This document shows, piece after piece, positions 16,313 to 24,730 of a stretch of 47,848 bases of DNA (its first letter is position 1; each line of letters opens with the position of its first letter). The stretch is taken from contig JBGSTG010000114.1 of assembly GCA_041736625.1 (NCBI GenBank), forward strand, positions 1 to 47,848, read 5' to 3'. Source of the stretch: M3007 sp041736625. GTDB taxonomy: Bacteria; Bacteroidota; Bacteroidia; Chitinophagales; Saprospiraceae. Made by a program: the position numbers and the translations under genes. Under the pieces are notes generated by a model, which was not told the DNA's origin, did no database searches, and worked only from the letters and a program-made list of their open reading frames with translations.

Positions 16313-17062
16313 ATGAAAAAACAGGTTTTCACCAGTCTTTTGGCCCTGCACGCCCTGTCTGGCTACGCGCAAAACGCCACGAATACCCTTAAAATAGCTC
16401 AATCCTTTTTGAACGTTCCCTATCGGGCGGCAACCCTGGAGCAACCCGGCCCGGAGCAGCTCGTAACCAACCTCGAAGCCATGGACTGCTGGACCTTTGT
16501 GGAGCAAAGCATGGCCCTTGCGCTGTCTCAATCCTCCGGCCTGCCCTGGACAGGGCACCTGCAAGCCCTGCGCTACCGTTGTGGGCGCATCGATGGGTAC
16601 GGCTCGCGCATTCACTACTTTTTGGAATGGGTCATCCAGGCCGAATCGAACGGATACGTAAAAGATATGACCCGGGAATTCGGGGGTGTCCCTTACATAA
16701 AAAAGGTATCTTACATGACCCGTTACCCCGAAAAACACCCTCACCTGGCCGAAAGAGGCGCGCTGGAGGCCGTCCGGGAAGCCGAAAACAGGATCAACAG
16801 TCGGAGGTGGTTCTACATTCCAAAGCCATACATCGCCGAAATGGAAGCCCGGCTGGCAGACGGAGACATCGTGGCTACCACAGCAGTACATTCCATGCTG
16901 GATGTGACACATCAGGGCTTTGTTGTGAAAAAAAACGGACGGGCTTATCTGCTGCACGCCTCTTCCCGAGCGGGTAAAGTGGTGGTGTCGGACCGGCCGC
17001 TGGCGGAGTATGTAGGGGGGAATGCCGACCAATCCGGCATACTGGTGCTGCGTCTTGAATAA
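16313..17062 (+). CDS. DUF1460 protein (N-acetylmuramoyl-L-alanine amidase-like, NlpC/P60 superfamily)
   Basis: The 249-residue exported protein (signal peptide MKKQVFTSLLALHALSGYAQ) has the DUF1460 core. The likely nucleophile is the Cys in MDCWTFVEQS, followed by RYRCGRIDGYGSRIHYFLEW, HQGFVVKKNG (likely catalytic His) and LLHASS. Members act on peptidoglycan fragments in the periplasm. A long upstream extension of the frame (from 16172) precedes the TATTTTTG promoter element and is rejected. Downstream lies the 21-bp-periodic inverted repeat, then the convergent acetyltransferase gene. Confidence 0.9.
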   Translation: MKKQVFTSLLALHALSGYAQNATNTLKIAQSFLNVPYRAATLEQPGPEQLVTNLEAMDCWTFVEQSMALALSQSSGLPWTGHLQALRYRCGRIDGYGSRIHYFLEWVIQAESNGYVKDMTREFGGVPYIKKVSYMTRYPEKHPHLAERGALEAVREAENRINSRRWFYIPKPYIAEMEARLADGDIVATTAVHSMLDVTHQGFVVKKNGRAYLLHASSRAGKVVVSDRPLAEYVGGNADQSGILVLRLE

Positions 17063-17100
17063 TGATAGAACTTAAAGATACTCATCTGCAAAACCTCCTT

Positions 17101-17217
17101 GCCCCTCTGCGAAACCTCTGTGCTCCTCCGCGAAACCTCCGTGCCCCTCCGTGGTTTATTAAAAAATGAACCACAGAGGAGCACAGAGGTTTCGCGGAGG
17201 GGCGCAGAGGTTTCGCG
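17101..17217. repeat. Inverted repeat built of 21-bp tandem units between convergent genes
   Basis: Arms at 17108-17157 and 17168-17217 (50 bases each) are reverse complements with only a few mismatches; the loop is ATTAAAAAAT. Each arm contains about two and a half 21-bp units of the form GCTCCTCCGCGAAACCTCCGT. The T/A-rich loop and the position between convergent stop codons suggest a bidirectional terminator, and the internal units suggest a mobile or expanding repeat family. The right arm ends three bases before the stop codon of the acetyltransferase gene at 17221. Confidence 0.88.
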
Positions 17218-17220
17218 TAA

Positions 17221-19899
17221 TCAGGAATCGCTTTGCAACTCAAGCGCCGCCTCATCCGCTTCATCTTGTCCGGCGCTGATCCGGAACTTTTTCCGCTCGA
17301 ACAGCCGGCGCATGGCCCCATTTGTCTTAAGAAAGGACGCGGTGATCACTTTGTATCCCTGCGCACGGGCGATCTCGATGATGTAGTCGGTGAGCATGCT
17401 GCCCACGCCGTGGCCGTGCCAGGCATCGGCGACGAGTATGGCGTACTCTGCGTTCTCGCGCCAGGCGTCGCCGACGATGCGCACCACGCCGATGATCTGT
17501 TCTTTGCCCTTGTTTTCGACGATGGCCACAATGGCCATTTCCCGGTCGTAGTCGATGTGGGTGAACCGGGCCAGTTGGGCATGGCCGAGCCCGGGCACAA
17601 AGCCAAAAAACCGGAAGTAAAGGCTTTCACGCGAACTTTGTTTGACCAGTTCGGCCTCTAAGGGCTCGTCTTCCGGTCGGATGGGGCGCAGCAGCACGGC
17701 GGCGCCGTCTTTTAGTTTGGCGGGTCGGATCCATTGGGTGGGGTAAGGGAGTATACTAAGGTGGGCATAGGGTTCGCGCTGGGCGCTGGGCGTCCGTTCA
17801 ATGCGCACTTGTGCGTCGAGCGCGGATCCGCCCTGATCGTTCATGGCATAGGGTTCGATGGATATCTCCGCGATGTCGGGGAAGTCCATCAACAGGTAAG
17901 CGAACCGGCACAACACGCGTTGCAGCTGTTCGAGCGGGGCGCCTGGTTTATGGGCGTATGCATCGAGTACAGCGCCGATGCGCGTTTCCCGGATGAGGTG
18001 CTTGGCGAGGGCCATGTTGAGGGGTGGTAGCCCGACGGTGCGGTCCATCCAGATTTCGCTGCCCGGCCCGCCGGCGCCAAAGGCGATGACTGGCCCGAAA
18101 ACGGGATCGCGGTGGGCGCCGATAAACAGGGTGTAGTCCGATGGGCACATGTGCTCAACGGTCACGCCGAGGAGACGGGCGTCGGGACGTATCCGGCGCA
18201 CGTTCTCCATCAGGAAACGATACACTTGCCGGACGCCGGCTTCGGTCTCGATGCCGAGCCGAACGCCATGCACCTCCGATTTGCGCCAGATGTCGGGCGA
18301 ATCGATCTTCATGGCAATGGGAAAGCCCGTTTGCAGGGCGTTTTGGACGGCTTCCTCTTCGTTTTTGGCTGGCAGGCCGATGTGCACCGGGATGCCGTAG
18401 GCGGCGAGCAATTGTTTGCTTTCGGTCTTGTTCAGCAGGGTATGCCCTTGTTTGTGGGCCTGTCCGATCAGCGCAGCGGCTTTTTTCCGGTGGATGTCCT
18501 TCAGTTCGAGGGGCAAGTCGGCGGGCGTTTCGTGCAGCAGCTCGAGGGTCTCGCGGTAACGCACCATGTGCATGAATACGGTAACCGCCCGTTCGGGGAA
18601 TGGGTACCAGGGTATTTTGCCGGCGTCGAGTGTTTGGCGTCCGTCGGCGACGTGCTTTTGTCCCATCCAGGCCGCATAGACGGGTTTGGCGAACACGGTT
18701 TTGGATTCGCGCACCACGACATCGGCCAGGGCTTTGGCGTCGGTCATGAACTGGGCGGTGAGAATGGCCAAGAGGCCGTCTACATTGGGGTCGAACAGGC
18801 AGGCATGCACGGCTTGCCGAAACTGGTCTGCCGTGCCGTCGCCCAGCATGTCCACCGGATTCTGGGTGCTCGCTGCTTCCGGCAGGGCGGATTGCAAGTG
18901 TTGGATGGTGTCCGCCTGAAGCGACGCCAGCAGGCCACCTTGTTGAGCGAGGGCGTCGGCGGCCAGTATGGCGGGTCCGCCGGCGTTGGTGACGATGGCC
19001 AGGCGGTTTCCCGCCGGCAGGGGTTGGTAGGCCAGCGCCTGGGCGCAGTCGAAGAGTTGCTGGATGGTTTGCACCCGAATGATGCCTGCGCGGCGAAAGG
19101 CGGCGTCGTACACGGCGTCGTCGCCTGCCGCCGAGCCGGTGTGCAGGAAGGCAGCGCGGGCGCCTTCGCGGGTGGCGCCGGCCTTGAGCACCACGATGGG
19201 CTTGGAGCGGGCGAACGCGCGGGCAGCGCTCATAAACCGTCGCGCATGCGTCATGTTTTCCATGTACATGAGGATGCAGGCCGTGTGGCTGTCGGTGCCG
19301 AAATAGTCGATCAGGTGGTCGAAAGCAATGTCGGCCATGCTACCCAGAGAAACAAAGTGGCTGAATCCCACCTTTTTGTCGCATGCCCAGTCCAGAATAG
19401 CCGAGCCCATGGCCCCGCTTTGGGAGATGAAGGCCAGTCGACCGGCGGGTGGCATGGCGGAGGCGAAGGAGGCGTTCAGGTGGAGGGCGGGCGACTGCAG
19501 ACCCAGGCAGTTGGGCCCGATGAGGCGTACCCCGGCGTTTTGGGCGGCTTGCCGGAGCATGCGGTACCGCTGTTGCCCCGCGTCGCCGGCTTCTTTGAAG
19601 CCCGCAGTGAGCACCATGGCGCAGGTAATGCCGTTTTTTCCGCAGGCTTCCACAATAGCGGCAACGGTATCGGGCGGGGTGGTGATTACGGCCAGGTCGA
19701 CACCTTTGGGAAGGTCCCGGGCCCTGGCGTAGCACTTCAGCCCGTCGATTTTGGTGTATTTCGGGTTTACCGGATACAGCTTACCCTCGTACGTTTTCAG
19801 GTTTTGCATCAGCGCGAACCCCACTTTTTCGGGTCGGATGGTGGCGCCGAATACGGCAATGGCCCTGGGCGCGAAAAAACGGTCGAGGATGTCTTTCAT
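17221..19899 (-). CDS. ADP-forming acyl-CoA synthetase fused to GNAT acetyltransferase (PatZ-like)
   Basis: The 892-residue protein has an N-terminal CoA-binding domain (MKDILDRFFAPRAIAVFGAT), a succinyl-CoA-ligase-like domain to about residue 460 (LIGPNCLG, ISQSGAMG), an ATP-grasp domain at about 470-690, and a GNAT domain at about 715-885 (DAWHGHGVGSMLTDYIIEIARAQG). Length and order match E. coli PatZ. The loop FLHTGSAAGDDAVYDAAFRRAG keeps His253 at the position of the catalytic phospho-histidine of ADP-forming acetyl-CoA synthetases, so the synthetase half may be active and not only a sensor. It is translated four bases after a class I deacetylase, pointing to reversible lysine acylation. 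Confidence 0.9.
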   Translation of the reverse strand: MKDILDRFFAPRAIAVFGATIRPEKVGFALMQNLKTYEGKLYPVNPKYTKIDGLKCYARARDLPKGVDLAVITTPPDTVAAIVEACGKNGITCAMVLTAGFKEAGDAGQQRYRMLRQAAQNAGVRLIGPNCLGLQSPALHLNASFASAMPPAGRLAFISQSGAMGSAILDWACDKKVGFSHFVSLGSMADIAFDHLIDYFGTDSHTACILMYMENMTHARRFMSAARAFARSKPIVVLKAGATREGARAAFLHTGSAAGDDAVYDAAFRRAGIIRVQTIQQLFDCAQALAYQPLPAGNRLAIVTNAGGPAILAADALAQQGGLLASLQADTIQHLQSALPEAASTQNPVDMLGDGTADQFRQAVHACLFDPNVDGLLAILTAQFMTDAKALADVVVRESKTVFAKPVYAAWMGQKHVADGRQTLDAGKIPWYPFPERAVTVFMHMVRYRETLELLHETPADLPLELKDIHRKKAAALIGQAHKQGHTLLNKTESKQLLAAYGIPVHIGLPAKNEEEAVQNALQTGFPIAMKIDSPDIWRKSEVHGVRLGIETEAGVRQVYRFLMENVRRIRPDARLLGVTVEHMCPSDYTLFIGAHRDPVFGPVIAFGAGGPGSEIWMDRTVGLPPLNMALAKHLIRETRIGAVLDAYAHKPGAPLEQLQRVLCRFAYLLMDFPDIAEISIEPYAMNDQGGSALDAQVRIERTPSAQREPYAHLSILPYPTQWIRPAKLKDGAAVLLRPIRPEDEPLEAELVKQSSRESLYFRFFGFVPGLGHAQLARFTHIDYDREMAIVAIVENKGKEQIIGVVRIVGDAWRENAEYAILVADAWHGHGVGSMLTDYIIEIARAQGYKVITASFLKTNGAMRRLFERKKFRISAGQDEADEAALELQSDS

Positions 19900-19903
19900 G
19901 GGG

Positions 19904-20866
19904 TCAGAATTTCCAGTAGCGGCTCAGCAGGCCGGCGGCCATGTACAGGTGCAGCTCGTAGGTTTCCCAGGTACGCGGCCCCGAGCAGGTGGTTTTTTCC
20001 TCGAAAGGCATGGGTTGGCCGTTGAAGCCGGCAAGAAAGTTAGCCACGCATTTCGGCAGTTCCTCGATGTTGTACCCGCCTTCGAGCACGGCGAACACCT
20101 TATCGGGAAAATGGCGTGCGAGGGCGGCGGCTACTTTGTAGTAAAAATGCCCGCTCGCTTTGAGCTGAAGCATGGGGTCGAACTGGTGGGCATCGAACCC
20201 GGCAGAGACAGCCACCAGATCGGGTTCGAAAGCCAGCGCGGCGGGCAGCATGTATTCAAAAGCGTGCCACATGATGTCGTCGGCGCTACCGGCGGGCAAG
20301 GGTACGTTGATGGTGAACCCTTTGCCGACCCCTTCACCGATTTCGTCGGGCGCACCGTTTCCGGGATAGGTGGGGTACTGGTGCAGCGACCAGAAGAGCA
20401 CCTGGTCGGTGTGGTAAAACGTATCCATGGTGCCGTCGCCCAGGTGCCCGTCAATGTCGAGTACCAACACCCGCTTACCCTCCTGCACGGCGTGCTGAAC
20501 GGCGATGGCGACGTTGTTGAACAGGCAGAACCCGTGTGCGGCCTCCCGAAATGCGTGATGGCCCGGCGGGCGAACCAGGGCGAAGGCCCGCTGTTCCATG
20601 GCCATGAACGCCAGCCCTACCGCAGCAGTGGCAGCGCCAAAACTGCCGGGGGAGGCATAGGTGTCGCCGTCCAGCGGCTCACTCAGCAGGCAGTGCCGGC
20701 GCACCGTCTCCACGTACGACCGCGGGTGCACAAGACCCAGGAAGGGTTCTCCGTCGAGCAGGAGGGGTACCGGCTCAATGTCGCCGAATACCGCGAGCCG
20801 ATGGGCGTTTTCAGGGTGTTTGCCGGTGTCGTGGGCAAGCACCGCAGGGTGGTAAAGCAGGTGCAT
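19904..20866 (-). CDS. Class I histone deacetylase-family protein (AcuC-like)
   Basis: The protein of about 320 residues has all hallmarks of the arginase/deacetylase fold: PPGHHA with His103-His104, the zinc ligands Asp139 and His141 in DIDGHLGDGT, Asp225 in SAGFDAH, and the catalytic-site Tyr265 in EGGYN. It would deacetylate lysines or a related amide. The start at 20866 (MHLLYHPAVLAHDT) matches the family N-terminus; in-frame ATGs at 20884 and 20911 are alternatives, the latter inside an inverted repeat. The gene ends four bases before the acetyltransferase fusion gene and is clearly co-transcribed with it. Confidence 0.9.
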   Translation of the reverse strand: MHLLYHPAVLAHDTGKHPENAHRLAVFGDIEPVPLLLDGEPFLGLVHPRSYVETVRRHCLLSEPLDGDTYASPGSFGAATAAVGLAFMAMEQRAFALVRPPGHHAFREAAHGFCLFNNVAIAVQHAVQEGKRVLVLDIDGHLGDGTMDTFYHTDQVLFWSLHQYPTYPGNGAPDEIGEGVGKGFTINVPLPAGSADDIMWHAFEYMLPAALAFEPDLVAVSAGFDAHQFDPMLQLKASGHFYYKVAAALARHFPDKVFAVLEGGYNIEELPKCVANFLAGFNGQPMPFEEKTTCSGPRTWETYELHLYMAAGLLSRYWKF

Positions 20867-20889
20867 GAGTCGGGTTGAGCGCATACGTT

Positions 20890-20914
20890 CGTTTGAACCT
20901 GAGAAATTCAAACG
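20890..20914. promoter_or_regulatory. Inverted repeat (possible operator) before the deacetylase/acetyltransferase operon
   Basis: CGTTTGAA (20890-20897) and TTCAAACG (20907-20914) are perfect 8-base inverted arms with a nine-base spacer, 24 bases before the deacetylase start. A TACTTTTA element, one base off the -7 consensus, lies just upstream at about 20926-20933. The layout fits a transcription-factor site over the transcription start. Confidence 0.4.
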
Positions 20915-20974
20915 GTGGATCGTGTAAAAGTACGCACCCGATCAAAAATACCCAACAGCCTTGTTGTGTTTGAT

Positions 20975-22315
20975 TTACTGACAGCCCATATCGCCTCTGG
21001 AAACGGGGTCGTTGTTGGGGAAACAGAAGCCCGACAACACCTTCTCCGGCTTGTAGCGGAGCAGATTGGGGTCTCGCAAGCCATTGCGCAGGAACGCTTC
21101 CAGTTCGTCAAGTTCCGCTTCGCTGAGGTTCAGCGGGTGGAAATACTGGGAGAGTTGGCTTTGCGGTACGCGCGGGTTTTCCTTGACGCCATTGTTGAAA
21201 TAATGGAGCACTTCGCGCAGGTTTTTTTTGCTGCTTCCGTGGAAATAGGGGCCGGAATCGGCCATGTTATACAGTTGCGGTACGCGGAAACGGAACATAT
21301 CTTCGGCGCGCCCGGTGAATCCGCCGCGGCCCATGTTGCGCCGGTCGTTGACGTCGGTCTTTAAGCCACCGTTTTCAAACAGGTCGCTCACGCCAAGTGC
21401 ATGAAACTCCATGGAGCCCAGGTTGGGTTCGTGGTGACAGCGGTAGCAGCCCGCTTTGCCGAAAAACAACAGGGCGCCGCGTTTTTCTTCCTCCGCTAGG
21501 GCCTCCATGTTGCCTTTCAGCCATTGCTGGAAGGGCGCCTCATTGCACATGAGGGTGCGCAGGTAAGCCGAGATGGCAAAGCTGGCGGTTTTGCGGGTGT
21601 AACGCTCTTCCTCCGGCACGTCGGGGAACGCTGCGTCGAACAGGGGCTTGTAACCGTAAAAGGTCACGGTTTCTTGGTTGTAATTGATCCGGTGGGTTAT
21701 CAGGCCTTCGATGTTCTGGCCTTCCAGGGCGCCCAGGCGTTGGTGGTTGATGGCGGTGGCGGGATCGTGCACGCCCCACAGGTCTTCGGTGCCGGCGTTC
21801 ACACCGTCGTGGCCAAAGGAGCCGTTCCACATCGAATTGGTAACAAAGGCTACGTTGAGCATACTGAGCGGACGTGCGCCCTGGGCGTCGATTTCCTGAT
21901 CGAGGTACAAGGCGTTTTTCACGCGCCCTTCTCCGGTGATGCCGAAGCCGAGGGCGCCGTCGGCGATGCCCTGTACGCGGTTTGGGCGAAATCCGGCCTC
22001 CGCAATGTGACATGAAGCGCAGGTGAAGGTGGCGACACTGCTCGCTTTTTTGGCCTCCACGCTGAAACAAGGCTCGTGATAAAGCAATTTCCCCAACTCA
22101 ACCTTGGCTTCGGTGATGGGGTTAACGGGCGACTGCGGAATATGCGCGTAGTCTTTGCTATCCGGCAAAATATAATAATCCAGCGAGCCGGATTTAGCGC
22201 GTGCGCTTACAGCCTGGCGGAGCGCAACATCCAGATCGGTGATCAAAGCGTCGTGCTTGCAAGCCATAAACAGGCTGAAAGTGACAAAAAAGGAAAAGAC
22301 GATTACCTTTTTCAT
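20975..22315 (-). CDS. Di-haem cytochrome c peroxidase family lipoprotein (MauG-like)
   Basis: The 446-residue protein has a lipoprotein signal (SLFMAC, Cys19) and two haem c motifs, C99-A-S-C-H103 and C290-Y-R-C-H294. VELGKLLYHEP before the first and GRGGFTGRAEDMFRFRVPQLYNMADSGPYFHGS after the second are the conserved pieces of the CcpA/MauG family. It is probably an outer-membrane-anchored periplasmic peroxidase or a MauG-like oxidising enzyme; no electron partner is adjacent. The start at 22315 (MKKVIVFSFF) is chosen over an upstream ATG at 22369 because it opens the signal peptide. Confidence 0.92.
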   Translation of the reverse strand: MKKVIVFSFFVTFSLFMACKHDALITDLDVALRQAVSARAKSGSLDYYILPDSKDYAHIPQSPVNPITEAKVELGKLLYHEPCFSVEAKKASSVATFTCASCHIAEAGFRPNRVQGIADGALGFGITGEGRVKNALYLDQEIDAQGARPLSMLNVAFVTNSMWNGSFGHDGVNAGTEDLWGVHDPATAINHQRLGALEGQNIEGLITHRINYNQETVTFYGYKPLFDAAFPDVPEEERYTRKTASFAISAYLRTLMCNEAPFQQWLKGNMEALAEEEKRGALLFFGKAGCYRCHHEPNLGSMEFHALGVSDLFENGGLKTDVNDRRNMGRGGFTGRAEDMFRFRVPQLYNMADSGPYFHGSSKKNLREVLHYFNNGVKENPRVPQSQLSQYFHPLNLSEAELDELEAFLRNGLRDPNLLRYKPEKVLSGFCFPNNDPVSRGDMGCQ

Positions 22316-22456
22316 AAGGTCGAGGCGATTTTGGATAAAAAAAAGACAGTAGGAATATACAAATATCAAGCCAAATGGTAATAGATTTTGTTTAAATTAA
22401 GTCTTTAGAATTGTCGTACCGGCTACGCAAATCGGTCTTTTTGAAAAAAAGGACTT

Positions 22457-22464
22457 TACTTTTG
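22457..22464 (+). promoter_or_regulatory. -7 promoter element TACTTTTG before amidohydrolase
   Basis: Perfect TAnnTTTG, 27 bases before the ATG at 22492; it excludes the earlier start at 22411. Confidence 0.55.
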
Positions 22465-22491
22465 CCGGATAACTTTTCCGGATATTTGGGT

Positions 22492-23766
22492 ATGAAACAG
22501 CTCACCTTCCTCCTGCTCGCCTGTGCGCATCTTTTATCGGCTCAGCCAACTTACCTCCATTGTGGCCGTCTGCTCACCATGACCGCCGACGCACCGGTAG
22601 AGCAGGCCACAATAATAGTGGAGAACGGGCGCATCCTCCGGGTTGAAAAGGGCTTTCTCACGGCGCCCGTGGGTGTTCGGGCGGTCGACCTCAAGGACAA
22701 GACCGTATTGCCGGGACTCATCGATTGCCACGTGCATTTGGAGTGGGAGCAAAGTCGAAATTCCTACACGGAAAAATACGTATTGAACCAGGCCGACATT
22801 GCTTTTCGCGCCGCCCTGTACGCCCGGCGCACCCTGCATGCCGGCTTTACCACCGTGCGCGACCTGGGCGGAACGGGTGTAAACATTGCCCTGCGCAACG
22901 CCGTGAATGCGGGCCTGACCGAGGGGCCGCACATCGTGACCGCCGGGCGCGCGCTGAGCGTAACGGGCGGCCATGGCGACCCCACCAACGGCGCCCATTG
23001 GGATCTGTACGATCCGCCGACGCCCGAATTGGGCGTGGCCGACGGCCCCGACGACTGCCGGAAGGCCGTGCGCGAGCAGGTGCAGCGCGGGGCCGACTGC
23101 ATCAAGGTGTGCGCTACCGGTGGCGTCCTCAGCCTCGCGCGCGACGGGCGGCTGCCCCACTATGCCGAAGATGAGTTGCAAACCATCGTGCGCACCGCGC
23201 GCGACCTTGGCGTAGACGTAGCGGCACACGCCCACGGAGACGAGGGCATCCGGCGCGCCTCCGAAGCCGGTGTGCGCTCTATTGAGCATGGTACGTTTAT
23301 GAGCGATGAAACCATAACCATCATGGTCAAAAACGGCACCTGGTACGTGCCGACACTCACGGCCGGATGGGCGGTGAGCGACAGCGCCCAGTTCGCCAAA
23401 GGTTTCTTTCCGGAAATGGTGCGCACCAAGGCCCTCGGCATCGGCCCCCAGATACAGGAAACCACCGAAAGGGCATATCGCAAAGGCGTACGCATCGCCT
23501 TCGGCACCGACGCCGGCGTTTTTCCGCACGGTTTAAACGCGCTTGAGTTCGGGTTTATGGCCCGCGCAGGCTTTCCCAACGAGGCCATCCTCCGTTCCGC
23601 CACCATTGACGCCGCCGAAATGCTGCGCATAACCGACCAGGCTGGCAGCATAGAAGCTGGCAAACGGGCAGACCTCATTGCGGTGGAAGGCGAGCCCCTG
23701 ATCGACATAACAGTCTTGCGCAAGGTGGCATGGGTTATGAAAGCAGGCGCAGTCGTCAAAGAATAA
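22492..23766 (+). CDS. Secreted metal-dependent amidohydrolase (imidazolonepropionase/prolidase-like)
   Basis: The 424-residue protein carries a signal peptide (MKQLTFLLLACAHLLSAQ) and a complete amidohydrolase barrel: His80 and His82 (DCHVHLEWE), Lys205 (IKVCATGG), His246 (AAHAHGD), His266 (SIEHGT) and Asp340 (FGTDAGV). The lysine bridging two metals and the flanking sequences match the exported Xaa-Pro dipeptidase-like/imidazolonepropionase-like group. It probably hydrolyses dipeptides or N-acyl amino acids outside the inner membrane. It ends in front of the convergent LpxH-like gene with a hairpin between them. Confidence 0.93.
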   Translation: MKQLTFLLLACAHLLSAQPTYLHCGRLLTMTADAPVEQATIIVENGRILRVEKGFLTAPVGVRAVDLKDKTVLPGLIDCHVHLEWEQSRNSYTEKYVLNQADIAFRAALYARRTLHAGFTTVRDLGGTGVNIALRNAVNAGLTEGPHIVTAGRALSVTGGHGDPTNGAHWDLYDPPTPELGVADGPDDCRKAVREQVQRGADCIKVCATGGVLSLARDGRLPHYAEDELQTIVRTARDLGVDVAAHAHGDEGIRRASEAGVRSIEHGTFMSDETITIMVKNGTWYVPTLTAGWAVSDSAQFAKGFFPEMVRTKALGIGPQIQETTERAYRKGVRIAFGTDAGVFPHGLNALEFGFMARAGFPNEAILRSATIDAAEMLRITDQAGSIEAGKRADLIAVEGEPLIDITVLRKVAWVMKAGAVVKE

Positions 23767-23780
23767 CCGCAACCCATTAG

Positions 23781-23800
23781 CCCACGGCTTCAGCCGTGGG
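23781..23800. terminator. Hairpin between convergent genes (possible terminator or REP-like palindrome)
   Basis: Arms CCCACGGCT (23781-23789) and AGCCGTGGG (23792-23800) are perfect complements with a two-base loop, between the stop at 23766 and the stop of the LpxH-like gene at 23790-23792. No T-run follows, so termination is uncertain. Its right arm is the unit of the neighbouring 9-bp tandem repeat. Confidence 0.5.
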
Positions 23801-24614
23801 TGCCGTGGGTGCCATGGGTGCCATGGGTGCCGTGGGTGCCATGGCCCCCAATCGCCCGCGGCCCCCCGTTCCCCGTCCATTCCCACAGCCCCATATCCTC
23901 CCCGTCCCAAACCCCATACGTACAAGCGTTCAACCATTCCCCCAGGTTGATATATCGAGCCCCGTTGGGCAGGAGGTAGTCGATCGGCAGGTGTCGATGC
24001 CCGAAAACGAAGTAGTCTGCCGGCACCCCTTGTTCCACCTTACGCAGGCAGTACTGCACCAGCCATTCGCGGTCGTCGCCCATCCAGGAGCGTTCAGCGG
24101 CAGGGGCGGCGGCGCGGCTGGTCTGCGAGGCCAGGTTGGCCAGGGCGGCGCCCCAGTCGGGATGGATGCGGCGGAACAGCCACTGGGCCACCGGGTGGGC
24201 GAACACTTTTTTCATTCGTTTGTACCCGTAGTCATTGGGGCCCAGGCCATCGCCATGGCCGATGAAAAAGTGTTTGCCGCCGATGACGGTTTGGATGGGC
24301 TGATGGTACACCGGGATGCCCAGTTCGTCCTGGAAATACCCGAACATCCACAGATCGTGGTTGCCGGTGAACACGTGGATGGGCAGGCCTGCGTCGCTCA
24401 GTTCGGCCAGTTTACCCAGGAAGCGGGTAAAACCTTTGGGCACCACGGATCGGTACTCGAACCAGAACTCGAACAGGTCGCCTACGAGGTAGATGGCCTC
24501 GGCGTCTTGGGCGGCGAAGTCCAGCCAGCGCACGAGTTGGTGTTCGCGTTCGCGGGAGGTTGTTCGGGCGTCGATGCCGAGGTGGAAATCGGAGGCGAAG
24601 TAGGTCTTGCGCAT
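23790..24614 (-). CDS. lpxH: UDP-2,3-diacylglucosamine diphosphatase (LpxH-like)
   Basis: The protein of about 274 residues is a calcineurin-type metallophosphatase with the LpxH motif set: Asp9 and His11 (SDFHLG), Asp46 (GDLFEFWFEY), G84-N85-H86-D87, GHGDG and GHRHLP. LpxH removes UMP from UDP-2,3-diacylglucosamine in lipid A synthesis at the inner membrane. A heptose epimerase gene lies divergently next to it, also lipopolysaccharide-related. The start at 24614 follows a TACATTTG element. The C-terminus is unusual: five His-Gly-Thr repeats encoded by a 9-bp tandem repeat, with the stop codon inside the hairpin loop at 23790. Confidence 0.88.
   Translation of the reverse strand: MRKTYFASDFHLGIDARTTSREREHQLVRWLDFAAQDAEAIYLVGDLFEFWFEYRSVVPKGFTRFLGKLAELSDAGLPIHVFTGNHDLWMFGYFQDELGIPVYHQPIQTVIGGKHFFIGHGDGLGPNDYGYKRMKKVFAHPVAQWLFRRIHPDWGAALANLASQTSRAAAPAAERSWMGDDREWLVQYCLRKVEQGVPADYFVFGHRHLPIDYLLPNGARYINLGEWLNACTYGVWDGEDMGLWEWTGNGGPRAIGGHGTHGTHGTHGTHGTHG
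23793..23837. repeat. 9-bp tandem repeat encoding the C-terminus of LpxH
   Basis: Five head-to-tail units GCCGTGGGT or GCCATGGGT plus a partial sixth, read on the minus strand as Thr-His-Gly. The variation between units is synonymous (CAC/CAT for His). The unit equals the right arm of the hairpin at 23781-23800, suggesting expansion from it. Confidence 0.93.
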
Positions 24615-24621
24615 GCGGCAG

Positions 24622-24629
24622 CAAATGTA
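24622..24629 (-). promoter_or_regulatory. -7 promoter element TACATTTG before lpxH
   Basis: Perfect TAnnTTTG on the minus strand only eight bases from the ATG at 24614, implying a very short leader. Confidence 0.5.
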
Positions 24630-24706
24630 GCACCCGGAACTATAATGTGATCCCATGGGGTACTTGCCCGACCTGAATTCCATTGAATTCTAAACACACC
24701 TTTCCC

Positions 24707-24714
24707 TACTTTTG
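24707..24714 (+). promoter_or_regulatory. -7 promoter element TACTTTTG before hldD
   Basis: Perfect TAnnTTTG, 16 bases before the ATG at 24731. Confidence 0.55.
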
Positions 24715-24730
24715 TCCCAAAATTTCAACC

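Noticed and set aside
17101..17217. CRISPR array
   Set aside because: The 21-bp units are adjacent without unique spacers and form an inverted pair; no cas genes are nearby.
18112..20025. Long open frame (637 codons) antisense to the acetyltransferase fusion
   Set aside because: It runs through the deacetylase junction and antisense to well-conserved CoA-synthetase motifs; composition is Gly/Val/His-rich shadow sequence.
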